From: Chrysophaeum taylorii
Lineage: Eukaryota; Sar; Pelagophyceae; Pelagomonadales; Pelagomonadaceae
Length of the DNA stretch: 64,000 nt
Direction of reading: 5' to 3'
NCBI GenBank assembly: GCA_029834535.1
Contig: JAQMWT010000309.1
Coordinates: 558,001 to 622,000, forward strand
The notes under the pieces were generated by a model. That model saw nothing but the letters and a program-made list of their open reading frames with translations, made no database searches and was not told where the DNA came from. A program made the translations under genes and the position numbers. Shown one piece after another: positions 40,393 through 52,474 of this stretch (the stretch's first letter is position 1; each line of letters begins with the position of its first letter).

Positions 40393-42992
40393 ATCTTCGA
40401 ATTATGACGTCACGAAACCAACGGACCGATTAGGAACCTTTTCGACGAGGGTTGCGGCCTGAAACTGGAGTGCTCGAGTCGTATGTCCCGTCATTGTCGC
40501 TCTGCTGTGTGTCGGGGAACGCGAAGGAAACAAGGTAGAAGATAGTTGTGAAATCGCTTCGCAACGTGAATCGCGCGTCGTCGCTTGCACGCGGCCATTC
40601 GTGATCGCGCGAGTCCGCGTTTCGTTCCGAAAAATATGGACGGGGTGGGTGGGCCGTGCGAAGACCGCTTCTGGGGGGGCGCGCGAGGACACGAGCTTGC
40701 CAGCAGCGCCAGGGGCCGCCTCTCGGGACGTCTGGCATTGCTGCGGTAGACAGGCTCTGCTCGTCAAGCTAGAGATCAGCAGGGTTGTGGCGTGCGACGG
40801 TAACCACGAAGAAGAAGCCCCACGGATGCACCTCGAGTGCTCAGGGCTCACCGAAGTCCCGCTTGGCACATGCCCCCTAATGCATAGCGGCAGATCTTCG
40901 CATTCCTGAATATGAAGACAGTATTCCGAGCCGAAAACAGGTCGGATTCGTCAAAAGAATCACGGCTCGCAGTCGCGCGTTTGCCTACGGAACAGCGATG
41001 CTCCCTATGCTTCGAGCCTTCAACGCCCGTGCCCGAGAAGAGCGCGAGGATCTCAGAGGCGCTCCCACCCGACAGAGCCGCCGAGCCACCCCAGTTAGCA
41101 GCGGCCTGTAGTATGGTAGCTCGGAAGATCGCCTGCAAGGCAAATTAACTCTCGCGTATATGAATGACCTCCTCGCGACTAGCGACGGCCCCACAGACAG
41201 GCGCGTAGGCGTAGGTGCGCGCTCCTCGTGTGTGTGTGCGGCCAGGACCACCCCCCCAGCTTGAAATTTTGGCGCTCGAGAGAAGTTGCAGACCTCTCCC
41301 CCCAGCACGAAACTTTAGCGCTGGGGGGTCACCCAGCATCTCGTTGTCCTCGCGCCCACCCCCTGGACGCGGTCTTCGCGCAGCCGTGCATTCAGGCTAC
41401 ATCTTCGTCCTGGTTACTACGAGACTACCAACCCCCCGGAGATAGCCGAGCAACGCACCTGGTTGTTCTTCTCAAACACGACCAATAGTCGCGACCTCCC
41501 TTGCAGGCGAATCTCGAGACGCAAGAGGCAGATTTCGAAAAAAGGATTGTTGTGTTGGAGCACGTCTTTTTCAACGGGGTTGCCCGTAACGCAGTCCTAC
41601 TCTCGGAAGACCGATCGATGTTGTTGTTTGGCTGCAAAGGATTCGGTGGCCCGTACGTGTAAGCTGTGGCGCCCAAGGCGAGTTTGGCCAGCCGTGGCCG
41701 CCAAGACTGTACGCACCCCCAAAAAACGGGCCCCTTTGCGCTGTTGGGTGTTTATTCGGCGATTCTGGACTAAAAATATATTCGTTGTGGTTCCACGCTG
41801 CTGTCCTAAATTCGTTTGGTAATTTTCGTAGTCGTCGGCCGAGAGAAAAAATCGGCGACGATGGTCAAGCGACAAATTTGGCGTGCAACGTTCCTTCCAT
41901 CACCAACTCTCGGTGGATGACGGTTTTTTGGTACGATCACTCATCTTACGAAGGGCCATTAACCAGCAAATTAGCAGAAGGCTCCGCATGGCGAACTGGC
42001 GTCGCAAGAGGCCAGGCGGAAGAATTGATCGGAAGAAGAAGCTCGCTGGTAAAGGAGGACGGCGTCGTTTTCGTCGTCGTCGGAAGCGGGCGATGATCAT
42101 GGCGCCGATCGGATCGACAATTGTGGTCTACTGGATTGGAACACGGCGAGTGCCGACCCTCGAGAACATCAAAGAAGAAGTGTAGCGACTAGAATAACTC
42201 GAGGTCAATACGCACGTCGATTCGCGGGAGGATCCGAATTACGAATTGAAACATCCAATCAGCTTTCGCGTGCACTGCTTTTTTATGCGAGCTTAGGAGG
42301 TCAGTCTCTGCGGACGGGCGGACCTGCAGCTGCAACGCAGGCTGCCTAGGACATGAGCGACCGACAATGGCCTCGGCGTGGAGTCCGATGCCTAGCAACC
42401 ACCACTGCGGTATCTACCCCTGGACGAAAGAAGGCGCCAGCACTTCCAGGTGTCGATGGTCTGCTCGGCCTCGGTGAACGCCTAGTCCCTCGTTGTAACC
42501 ATCGACTCGCACCAGACTGAATGACAAGGTCGACCAGTGTAAAGAAGCTCGCGGATCTTGTCCGCATCCGACCCGGGTATTTGAACCGTGACCGCAAGTG
42601 TCATCCACCGACCAGGGGACCTGCGGTTGCGGACACCCTGCGGACACCCCGCGGACACGGACACCCAGCGGATGTACACACCTCGCGGACACGGACACCC
42701 AGCAAATGCGGACGGGTGGGAGCGTCGCGTCTCTCCGTGTCTCCGCTGCTTGTTCTGATATTGATGCGACTACAGAGACCGACGCCCATCTAGAGGTGTC
42801 GAGTCCGCTTCTTACTCTTGTCGTCTCGCGGCAAGGTTCCTGGGCCATTTACTGACTTTGAGTGGAGCGTCGACTCGCAGCACGAGAGGAAGCCACGCAG
42901 CCACCCACGAAAGCCACTCTCCAGACCGAAGGCGACGTTCCAGTGGCCGACATGGAACGAGTGTACGTTTATCGTTGCATCAAATTGCGTGA
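40393..42992. other. Low-information region with coding fragments and small repeats
   Basis: No intact gene is supported. A short plausible exon is 41502-41660 (DFEKRIVVLEHVFFNGVARN), preceded by a TTGCAG acceptor-like site. A ~45-bp segment is present in inverted copies at 40640-40700 and 41340-41395. A GGACAC-rich minisatellite lies at 42625-42715. Confidence 0.4.
42625..42715. repeat. GCGGACAC minisatellite
   Basis: Units of the type GCGGACACGGACACCCAGC recur about four times with variation, interrupted by GATGTACACACC. Confidence 0.8.
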
Positions 42993-43145
42993 GAAGAAGC
43001 TGCGCGTCCCAAGACGGCACACTCTGTTCGCAAATTACTAGACGACGACGTTCGGCGGGATAATGTTGACCAGTCCATTCAAACTTTCCGTCGTCAGGTA
43101 CTTGTCGAAGAACTGAAGCGGCGCCACTTTCCGGCGGAAGCGGCG

Positions 43146-43517
43146 ATGATTGTGATGCTGTTGAATCCTCAAGGAAATTCTGCCGAGGGCACTGTCACGT
43201 TTGCTTTGGAGGAAGCAACAGAGAGACTCGCTTCAGCCAGAATCGACGCAGCTTTTACCTATAAGAAGAAACGTCGTACTGCCGACTCCGATTCCGACGA
43301 CGATCTTCTCGACCTTGGCGATGACGACGAATCAACAGACGAGTCATTCGTTGTTCCGGGAGATGGAGACACGCTGGACCGACCTGACCTCCTCGCGCCC
43401 GTCGAGGCCGCCGCCGGGTTGTTGTTGTCAGCCTCCGCCAAATCATTGGCACTGGCGTCGGTCATTTCTTCTCGAGGTTTTTCCCGGCGCGTGGGTCGCG
43501 GCGCCTCGAGCAGGTGA
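43146..43517 (+). CDS. Hypothetical protein with acidic segment, possibly a C-terminal exon
   Basis: 123 residues from ATG, but the frame is open and coding-like from 42993 (VRRDNVDQSIQTFRRQVLVE; ELKRRHFPAEAAMIVML), so the gene may start in an upstream exon. A helical part (TFALEEATERLASARID) and a KKKRR run are followed by an acidic Asp/Ser tract (residues ~46-72) and a hydrophobic helix. Family unknown. Confidence 0.4.
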   Translation: MIVMLLNPQGNSAEGTVTFALEEATERLASARIDAAFTYKKKRRTADSDSDDDLLDLGDDDESTDESFVVPGDGDTLDRPDLLAPVEAAAGLLLSASAKSLALASVISSRGFSRRVGRGASSR

Positions 43518-43616
43518 CAAAACCCTTAAACCTGCGAGGATGCGAACGCAACGGGCACACGGTACGTGCCTCGTCCGACCGCTCGTCGCTGGTACTCAAA
43601 AAAAATCCCGCCTCGT

Positions 43617-43737
43617 GTCAGTCAGACAGACTGACAGACAGACACCTCGTCGAATTCAATCCTCGGAATCGGCGGCGGCGTTTTGGCTTCCTCGTGCCCT
43701 CGCAGCAGTCCGTCCGTCCGTCCGTCCGTCCGTCCGT
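43617..43737. repeat. GACA and TCCG microsatellites
   Basis: GTCAGTCAGACAGACTGACA at about 43617-43645 and seven TCCG units at 43709-43737. Confidence 0.9.
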
Positions 43738-43771
43738 ATCAGCTGGCGATCTTGCGGTCAAAGTCGTTGGG

Positions 43772-44600
43772 ATGATGTGGCTCGAACGCTCAATGTCGTG
43801 CGTTCTTGAACCCGCCCTCAGGGGCTGGAAATTAAGAGTATGCGGCGACGGTACGAACGCATTATTGACCCGTATCACACGGGAGTGGGAAGAGGGGACG
43901 GAGACTGAGGCCGAGTATTACGGGGATGACCTCGAGAAGATCGTGCAATACAAGTGCGCATTACTTTGTACGGTGGAGGTCCGTCGTATGACATCGATCG
44001 TTTGGTCCAATCGCCTCGAGTAAAAGTTTTTTGGAAGGCTCGTAAATTCGTTGGAAGACCAGTGCTGCCCGCGAGACCAGGACAGACTCCCTGTGCTGCG
44101 GTGTTTTGTGGTCCAGTCCCTCTTCGCGCCGTTCGTGGTCGAGTTCGACCCGAGGGACTTGAGAAAGAGCCCCGAAGATGTGAGCCCAGCTGCGGAGCTT
44201 GCATCCCTCGCTTGTCTTCGCGTGCGTACCTGATTCAAGCGCGACTCTCTGTGATCGAATTCCTGCAGCCACCCTGCCTGGAATCGCGCTGGGGCGACCG
44301 GGTGGGTAACTCCGCGACGGGGGTATGGAGCGCGAGGTCTGCTCCCAGCGCGTCCAGAGCCTGGACGAACCGTGCGCCCCAAAGATGAAGCTTCGGGCAT
44401 CTTCCGCGTGTCCATCATCCCCCGTGGCGTCGCTGGCTGGAAAAACGGCACCCACTACCACGTCCTTATGGGCAACGGTTTCACTCATGACGAGGTTCAT
44501 GGTCTTAGCGTGGGCCTTCAAGGTGAGGCTTCGCGAACGACCCCCCCCCCCCGGGGCCAACGACTCCAAGCGGCAAAAGAAAAACCCCAGGTGAAGTTTT
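43772..44600 (+). repeat. Duplicated locus, copy 1 (ubiquitin-like protein remnants)
   Basis: Aligns along its length with 48690-49604. Coding traces shared by both copies: an acidic Tyr/Glu segment (copy 1 TETEAEYYGDDLEKIVQYK, copy 2 EAEPEYHYEDLIEIVQH), SLFAPFVVEFD, and a C-terminal part (copy 1 RVSIIPRGVAGWKNGTHYHV, copy 2 RVSIIPPAGWENGTHYHVVI). Frames are broken in this copy. Confidence 0.65.
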
Positions 44601-46248
44601 ATTATTATAAAGGAACTCTACTAACTTCCTGTCTTTTTACGCTCCCATGTACGATCAGTCCTGCGACTCTTCAAGGATGAGCCGGAAGTCATGGGCGAGC
44701 GAAGGGCGTTCTTTTCCGAACCACCCCGCGATTCGATAAATCTGTCCGAGCCACAATGACCCCCAAAATCATCAAAAACCAGGTGACCGGTGGTGGCGTG
44801 TCCGAGAGAACGGAGATCGAGTTGTCGAAGTACGACCTGCGAGGGTGTTTCGAGCAGCCTTGCGCGATCGTATCTCAGCCCGACAGCGTATGCGGGACGG
44901 AACTTCCTGCTGCGAAAAAAGGAGTGTGGCAATGATCGTTATTAGGGTCAAGAATTTATTAATGGGTGCCATCAACCTCAGCTCAATCGCACGGTCAGAA
45001 TGTGGCTGTGCCAACACTTTGAAAAACGAATAACCACAGTACGCCGGATCTAACACTCGAACGGGGGCGCCCTCGCCGGCACAAGGCGTTGGCGCCGCCT
45101 CGGGCAAAACCAGGCCGCCCCCAGCAGGCTTCGTTCGTCGCGCGAACGTCCGGCTGCGGGCGGGGCCCCTCCTCTCTTCGCCTGGTCCGTGGCTTGGCGA
45201 TGACCGGCCTCGGCGGGCTCCATTTTCCCTCCAGCCACTACACAAACCAGCGTGAACCCCACCTACGTTCGCACTCCTCCCCTTAGAATTCGAGCCTCAG
45301 CCTTCTCCGGGCGGCGTCGTATGCGCCCAGGTCCGCGCGCCACCGTTTCGACCACCGCGCAGGATAACCTCACATGCACCCACCCCCCGCACGCGACCTT
45401 CGTCGTCACGCATTCGCCGCCGCTAGATAATTGGTGCTTCCCAAATCCTCGACGAGACGCATAACTCGCCGGGCACAGATTGATTGATATAGGGTGCTAA
45501 CGCCACCAAAACACCACGGAGGTTCTACGCCGCCTCCAGCGGCAAGGAAAAGGACGCCGACCACTACTTCCACCACGTCGCGTGTTTTACCACGGATTCG
45601 CGACCGACGCTGGCTTATTACTCGGAACGTCGCGACGGAAGCTTTCACACAATTCCGCAGCCCTGGTCTCCCTTCCTGGTCGCTCGACGCGCCCGGCGCC
45701 CGTCAACGACTGTAACCTGTCGCGGAAGCCGCTGCTGGGCCTCGAAGCGTTTTCATCAGCTGGACTAGTTCTTATCGGGTAATAAGTGAAGGCTTTAAGT
45801 TTGCTTAAGGAAAAGTTGCGACCGATACCTTCGGCGGCGGCGGCATGGAGTCGCAGGCAGTGCCTATGGCCTGCCGCGACAAGGCCAAGCTCGTAGTCCG
45901 CGAGGCGGCGATGCGTGTCGTGGCTACCTTGTCCGAGCGCTTCGAGGAAGGCGCAGGCCGAGCGTCAGATACAGGGCGGTCGCAGATCGCGATGCGACGA
46001 TAAAGAAGGCCGGGCTTGCGGCGATCATCAAAGAAAACGTGCCGCCGCCACCGACGACGACGGAGCTGCCACTCGAGGTTTTAGCGCCGGGAGCTCTTCT
46101 GGATCAAAAATGGGATCGCGGACGGGGCGGGCGTCTTGGCTGACGGTCAGTACTCTCGCGGCCGGCCTCAAAGAAGATCATGGACAGCTGCAGCGCGCTT
46201 TATGGCGAGGACGCGAAGTGCTCGGAGAAAAAAAAACTCGGTTTGGTT

Positions 46249-46279
46249 CGGATCGGATCGGATCGGATCGGATCGGATC
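46249..46279. repeat. (GATCG)n microsatellite
   Basis: Six tandem 5-bp units. Confidence 0.95.
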
Positions 46280-48647
46280 TACGCCGCGTCGCCTTGAATC
46301 TCCGAGAGACGACGACGCTCTAGTGCTTAAGCTTAAGGCGTGGCGGGCTGCGCTCCAGCCCGAGGAGGTCTACCGCAAGGCCTCAGGGTCCAAGTCCGGC
46401 CTCTCCCCCTTCAACCACCTATTGGATCCAGCTCTACCAGGAGCAGCAGCAGGACGCCACCCGCGCGGCGCCGGCAGGCGAACTCTCTACGGTTCTGAAC
46501 ACGTCTGACGCTGTTCCCGTCTTCTCGGAAAAAAACGCGCCACCCCCGCCGCCAACGCCAGCCCGGATGCCGACCCAGAATCCGAAGCTCCCAACGCCTG
46601 CGGCGCTCGCCTGACATCTGCTGACCTCCACAGCTGAACTGGCGCCGCCGCCAACTCCGCGGAGAAACAAACTCCGGCTCTCGTACCTCAAGCAAGGTGT
46701 CTCGGGGGCTACTCGGTAAAGGCCCCATCAAGGAGCAGCTTGGCACGCACAACCTCGGAGCCTACACCACGGCAAGATCGCCCTCCTTTGACACCTCGAA
46801 AAAAGCCCAGTTTGGCACGAAAATCCTCCTCTCCTGGCCGATCGTAGGATGCATGTCACACCGCGAGATTCGAATCGAAAGGGGTGTTCCTCGGACATTG
46901 ACTACCTGCGCATGGAGGGTCAGGCTTGCTCTTCCACCCCCGCCTTGTCGGTCGCAGAATAAAAGAGCGCTAAGTCAAGCCGCGACGGCGCCTGGGCCAC
47001 GGAGATGGTGATTTACTTCTCAAGTTGCTCTGCGAGAAATGCCCGCATAGCGGCGCGCCATCGTCGATGGCCATCATTCGCGTGAAGCAGGGGCTCGTCG
47101 AGCGAGCGAGCGATGGTCTGGGACGTCGTCGCGCTCGGCTCAGGAGTTCCGCGTCGGCTTGCACACTGATCGTCGCTGAAAAAGAAAGTCGGCGACAGCC
47201 GGAACAAGAAGGACGAGTCTTAGGTTCAATGGGGAGACTCCCTCATCCGGGATTTGAAACAACCAACTCCTCGAGATTGCCATCCCCATTTTCAGACGGA
47301 GGCACTAACAACGCGATTCCGAGCTGCCGTCGCAGAACGGCCCGAGAGCAGCGCCATCTACTGCATCAGGATGGCATGGTCCTCCTGCCGGATCGGAACG
47401 ATCGTCTCATTCCTGGACCGTGCCGCCCCTGGCTCATCGGCCTGACTGTTTCCAAGCGCTCGCCGAGGACGGGCGCAGAGTGCGGATCTTGATGAATGAG
47501 CGCTTCCGAGGTGTTCCGAGCCGTCATCTCATTTGCGAACCACGTCGTCCGTCTCTTCCGTCTGCTCGCGGATTAATTGGCTGTCCAGCGGTAGACTGTA
47601 TTCAAGGCTATCACCGAAAAGGGCGTAGATCAACCAAAAGAGCATTGCCGACAGTCGCGCGAGGGCACGCGGTAGAATGGCAACACCACGAGAGCAACTG
47701 GAGAGTGCGTGCGTGGACCATTGCCTCTGAGGAGCCCTTCGACGAACCCTGTGCCTTGGACCTTCGCACAAAACACGGGTGTTCTCGGGCTTTGGCGGGG
47801 TCCAGCTGTATATCTTGCGACGGCACAGCTCGTCCTTGGACGCGCCCACATTTCTGACGTCGTGGGATACGACGAAACTGCCGGCTTCGTGTTAGGTGCA
47901 GGTGGATGGATGCTCCGTATGTATCAGAGCAGAGAGACGCCTCGGGACCGCCGTCCTCCGTAGTATTGGGAATTCAACAATTGGTCGTAGCTTAGCCGCC
48001 GAGCGGCCGTTTGGAGCTCGTGAATGCCTCTTTTGGCGTGTCATCGCTTGCGTAACAGCTCGGCCTCCGAGGCTGCGGATTACCCTTTGTCTCCGCGCTG
48101 CTCCACACACCCGCTCCGTGTTGCCCCCAACCCGACACGCATGATGCCGCCGCCCGACAAGGACGTCGAGCACTTACGCCTAGCCTTCGTTTTCCCTCGC
48201 GGTGCTTAAAATGCCGCCCCGAGCGCCTCTGTCTGTTGATGGTGTTCAAACAACTAACTAACTAACTAATTTCAGACCTCTCCCGAGCATGGGAGCCAGG
48301 CCGGACCGACAGGAGCCAGTCCGGAATCACGGGCATGTAGACGAGGGGCGCCGAAAGGTGGGTCGGCGGAGAGTGATCATCAAGCTTGTCGCCATGCGAC
48401 GAGGAGACCGACCGCGATGTGACTGACAACCAACTCGTCGATAACCTTCCGTCTGCGCCCCCCGGCCATACCCCGTCCCACTGCGAACGTTCCGGCTGCC
48501 AACCGGCCCGCCCGAGAGGCGAATAGGTGCCAACCTACGCCGGGAGGGCGGATGCCCTCGCAAGGCTCAGGATTCATGAGGCACCGTCCTCCATCGCAAC
48601 CATGCGGTCGGCAATCAGCGTAAACAAACAAAGAAAGAATCGCGAAA

Positions 48648-48674
48648 TTAATTAATTAATTAATTAATTAATTT
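48648..48674. repeat. (TTAA)n microsatellite
   Basis: About seven TTAA units immediately upstream of duplicated-locus copy 2. Confidence 0.95.
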
Positions 48675-48689
48675 TTGCCACTTTATGAC

Positions 48690-49604
48690 GACGTCACGGT
48701 GATCATGTGGCTCCGCATGCGACGGTATATGGCGGGTCGTTTGAGGACGGGCGCGGGGAATGTGGGTGTGGGGAGGTGACAGAGATCGAGGCCGAGCCCG
48801 AGTACCACTACGAGGACCTCATCGAGATCGTGCAGCATGCCGCGTTTTCAATGGTCCCCATAACCCGACTGGAGCTAGGGGTGAAGGGAAAGGACCCAAT
48901 GCTGCTCCACCGTGATCGGACCCTCGGGGAGCAGGGGGTTCGGGAGAATGATTTGATTTTAGCGAGACAATCTCATTTTTGGCGTAATTAGCCCGTTGTG
49001 AATGGCCGGGCGCTGGTACGGTACCGTCTCGTCTCGTCGCCTTTGGTGAAAGTTTGAGAAGATAACACATCTCCAGACATATTCCCCGTGCTGCGGTGTT
49101 GGCCGTTTGTGGTCCCGTCCCTCTTCGCGCCGTTTGTCGTCGAGTTCGACCGGGTAGAAAGAGCCCAGAAGAGTTGAGAGAGAGCAACCCCTCGGACTGC
49201 AACGCTTACGTGGCTTGCTACCAAGCTCGTATATACCTGCGTCGGGCGCGACTCTCTGTGATCGAATTCCCCCGCCCTACCTGGAATCAGGCGACCGGGT
49301 GGGTAACGCCGCGACGGGGGGGTGGCGCGAGGTCAGCTCCCAGCGCGCCTGGACGAACCGTCAACAAAGTACCGTACGCCTCAAGAGGAAGCTTCGGGCA
49401 TCGTCCGTGTGTCCATCATCCCCCCCGCTGGCTGGGAAAACGGCACCCACTACCACGTCGTCATCATGGGCGCCGGTTTCAGCGAAACCGTCGCCCATAA
49501 GGACGAGGTTCATGGCCTGGCGTGGGCCTTCAAGATCAGGCTCCGCGAACAACCCCCCTCCGAACCATCGACGTCACGAAGCAGCAAAAGACTAAAGAAG
49601 TGAC
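48690..49604 (+). repeat. Duplicated locus, copy 2 (ubiquitin-like domain and C-terminal ORF)
   Basis: The open frame up to 48991 ends LGEQGVRENDLILARQSHFW, which has the form of a ubiquitin-like domain C-terminus, but it lacks an ATG. The ORF 49322-49603 holds RVSIIPPAGWENGTHYHVVI and an amphipathic end (HGLAWAFKIRLREQ). They may be two exons of one gene or decayed parts. See copy 1. Confidence 0.6.
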
Positions 49605-51347
49605 CATTTATTATTGATATCGCCCAAATATTTATAGGCTTTTTTTTTTCAAAGCGAAGTCGACTGCTAAGTTTTTTTTTTTTCTCTCTCTCTAGGTTTC
49701 TAGCTTGGGAAGCGGCGATTGGGTGGGCGCTGCGCGAAAAATGAAAGTTTTGATATATTCATTTTATCGCCGAGTGGCAGCAGGCCGACCCGCCTGGGGA
49801 TGAATCCCTGCTAGCTTGCTCGTGGCATGTGGACCGAAGGCGCCAAAGACGAGGCCATCAACGAAGCCCGCAGAGGCGATGGCCGGATATAGACAATAAA
49901 GGGCGGCGCGCGCGATGGAGTCGTCGATGTCGCGAGCGTGGCGAAGACAGGCGCAGTGGGCGCGTTGGAGGGGAGGCGAGTTACTTCCAGTGGCGAGCGT
50001 CTTGATGGACGTGGAAGCGTCGGTCCACACTGTCTGGATGTCAGGCAAGATAAGGCGCTGGTCTGTCGCGATACCGGGCCTAGAACAAAGCAGCAAGAGT
50101 GCTAAAGACCTTTTGACGGGGTTGCCGGAGGTTGGCGACGATGCTTGTCGTCGTCGTCGTCGTCGTGCGAAAAAAGTCTATATAAATTTTGTTGACGTGT
50201 GAGTGGCGAGGAGTCGTTGAAAAAAATGGCGCGGAGTATGCAGGGAGCGACAAGTATGGCCGCGTGAAGGTGGTGGATCCCGCCCGACGAGATCGAAAGC
50301 CAGATCACCTGGCATCTCAGAGATGAACGCTGGAGTTTGGGCAGTAGAGGATCCGCCGAGATCCGCCGGACCTTGCGCCGGAACGGACTCGAGTGCGAAG
50401 CCCATACCACGTACCCCGTAAGACAAACGACACCAACGTCGCATCTCCTTGTTGGAAGGAGCCACGGGCTGGGTATGCATCCAGAGACCTCGACGGCGCC
50501 CGTCCGGTTGCAGAAATTAAGGAGGCGCGTGACTGGGCCGTTGCGAAGGCAGCGGGGGTGCAAGAGAGCCCATTTCCCGCCGGAAGATGTCCGGAGGCGT
50601 TTGATGAGAATGTCGTCGGCATCAAAGATCCGAGGAGATTTTTTTTTCTCGGTAAAAACGACCAAGCTAGTTTTTTCAAGAAAAAACAGCCACGTAGAAG
50701 AATCGGTCGAGCAGGCAGGAGTAGGTTTGATGTCGCAGCGGCAATGGCCGAAGCACACGAGGTTAAAAACTTATCCCTCGATGCTCCGCGCATGGCAGGC
50801 CTACATTGCTCCCGATCCTTCGTCGCCCTCGTAGCCAAGGCCTGACTGGTCTTGGACGCCAACGCGGTATCAGCTCGCGTCCGATTGCGCACTGTGTAAC
50901 CCGCCGCGCGCGCCACTGTCGTGATCCTCTCGACTGGTTAAGTGATCGGCCGCGATGGCGACAACAAACGCCTGAAAATCGTCCCCGCGAGTGAACCTAG
51001 TCTCGAATACCGCGCCGTCGCGAACCCATTCGGCGCGAAAGATCCCCGCGCTTCAGCTTCGATGTCGGGCGCCATCGTGCGATCGCTCATCCACCAATGT
51101 CGCGTGGCCACGACACTCTGGATAACACCCCGGAGAAGCCTTCGCCGTCGAGCCGCCACGTCAACGATCGCGAATCAGTCTCGCTCGAGGAGGAAAACGG
51201 ACGTCTTGGTTCAATTAACTTCGGCAAATACCTATGTCGTTGCGACAACCAACGTCGTACATCATCTGCTGAGGCCACAACAAGACGCAACCGCCCGCCC
51301 GCGCGGGGCACGACGTGCTTTTGTCGAAGAGAAAAGCGCACAAGTCC

Positions 51348-51382
<35 letters not shown>

Positions 51383-51568
51383 CAAGGCGACTCTCGCACG
51401 AAACGCGGATCATCGGTCGTCGACGACTGCGAGTATCGCTGAACCAACCGTTGTGGCCTTGGTTTGAATTCTTGGGCGGCTGGCTGTGCTGCGGCCTCGC
51501 CGAGCTCAGGCACCGACTGCCAACGAAAATTGAACAATCTTGGCTCGATTAATCCTCAACCCTTGTTG
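49605..51568. other. Region without an assured gene
   Basis: Poly-T runs near 49640 and 49672, a CGT repeat (50143-50168) and a TCTG repeat (51349-51381). Plus-strand frames at 50393-50845 (GYASRDLDGARPVAEIKEAR) and 50942-51442 (VPASEPSLEYRAVANPFGAK) have partly coding-like composition but no recognised family. Confidence 0.4.
51349..51381. repeat. (TCTG)n microsatellite
   Basis: About eight TCTG units, the same motif as at 20441. Confidence 0.95.
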
Positions 51569-52474
51569 ATGTTTCGGCGCGCTCTCTTGGCGACGCTACC
51601 GCCGTCGGCGGCCACCGCCGTGTGTGGCGAAGAGCAGAGGCTTCGGTCCCGCGACTATCGGCTCGCCGAGCATCACCACGGGAAGACGCGGGTTAGGGTG
51701 TTGATTCGCGGCGCGAGCAACCAGATCGCCGAGTACAACGTAACAACTTGTTTGTGGGGACCGTACGAGCACGTGTTCACGAAAGGCGACAACACAGATC
51801 TCGTCGCCACGGATACGCAGAAGAATTTGGTCTATGTCGTGGCGAAAGATAAGCCGGAGACGCCCGAGGACTTTGGGTTAGCGTTGGCGGAGAAGCTGCT
51901 GTCGTATCGCGCTTTGCGGAAGGTCGAAGTCCGGGTCGAAGAGGTCGCTTGGCAACGGCACAACAACCACGACCACGCTTTTTTAAGGGGGGCTGAGGTG
52001 TGTAAGGCAACGGTCGTGAGCGATCGACGGAGAACGAGCGTCGAGAGCGAAGCTGGATTTACGTTTATAAAACCCTCGAAAAGTGGCTTCGAGGGTTTTA
52101 TGAGAGACGCTTATACGCTCCTTCCTGAGACGCGGGAACGCTGTCTCGCCTCCGAACTCCGGGCGACTTGGGGGTGCGAGGGGGATTTTAAGAAAACGAG
52201 AAACGATGTGCTGGCTGTTCTGAAGGACGGCCTCTTCGGTCCCCCAAAAACGGGCGTCTACTCCCCGTCCCTCCAAAACACCATATACGACGCCGCCTGC
52301 TTGGTCCTCGACCGCGTCCCTGGCGTCTCCTACGTATCCATCGATACCCCCAACCTCCACTACCTCCCGGCAAAAATCCTCGACGCCCTCCCGGGCACCT
52401 CCTTTTCCGACGACGTTTTCATCCCCACCTCCGAACCCTCGGGCACCATCTTCTGCTCCGTCTCGCGCCGTTAG
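51569..52474 (+). CDS. Urate oxidase (uricase)
   Basis: 301 residues from the ATG at 51569. HGKTRVRVLIRG carries the catalytic Lys, and KGDNTDLVATDTQKNLVYVV the conserved Thr region. GLALAEKLLSY, VEVRVEEVAWQRH, HAFLRGAE, FTFIKPSKSGFEGFMRDAYT, LPETRERCLASELRATWGC, SPSLQNTIYDAACLVL and IDTPNLHYLP follow the uricase family in order. The enzyme oxidises urate to 5-hydroxyisourate in purine degradation. The N-terminus (MFRRALLATLPPSAATAV) looks like a targeting peptide and the C-terminus (CSVSRR) is not a canonical peroxisomal PTS1. Confidence 0.95.
   Translation: MFRRALLATLPPSAATAVCGEEQRLRSRDYRLAEHHHGKTRVRVLIRGASNQIAEYNVTTCLWGPYEHVFTKGDNTDLVATDTQKNLVYVVAKDKPETPEDFGLALAEKLLSYRALRKVEVRVEEVAWQRHNNHDHAFLRGAEVCKATVVSDRRRTSVESEAGFTFIKPSKSGFEGFMRDAYTLLPETRERCLASELRATWGCEGDFKKTRNDVLAVLKDGLFGPPKTGVYSPSLQNTIYDAACLVLDRVPGVSYVSIDTPNLHYLPAKILDALPGTSFSDDVFIPTSEPSGTIFCSVSRR

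Larger units (their letters stand above)
44601..48689. other. Long stretch without an intact gene
   Basis: Coding-like scraps exist, e.g. 46420-46610 (TYWIQLYQEQQQDATRAAPA; VFSEKNAPPPPPTPARMPTQ), 46697-46830 and 45840-45960, all short and frame-broken. A GATCG microsatellite lies at 46249-46279. A segment at about 45168-45215 resembles 30475-30520. Nothing else is recognised. Confidence 0.4.
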
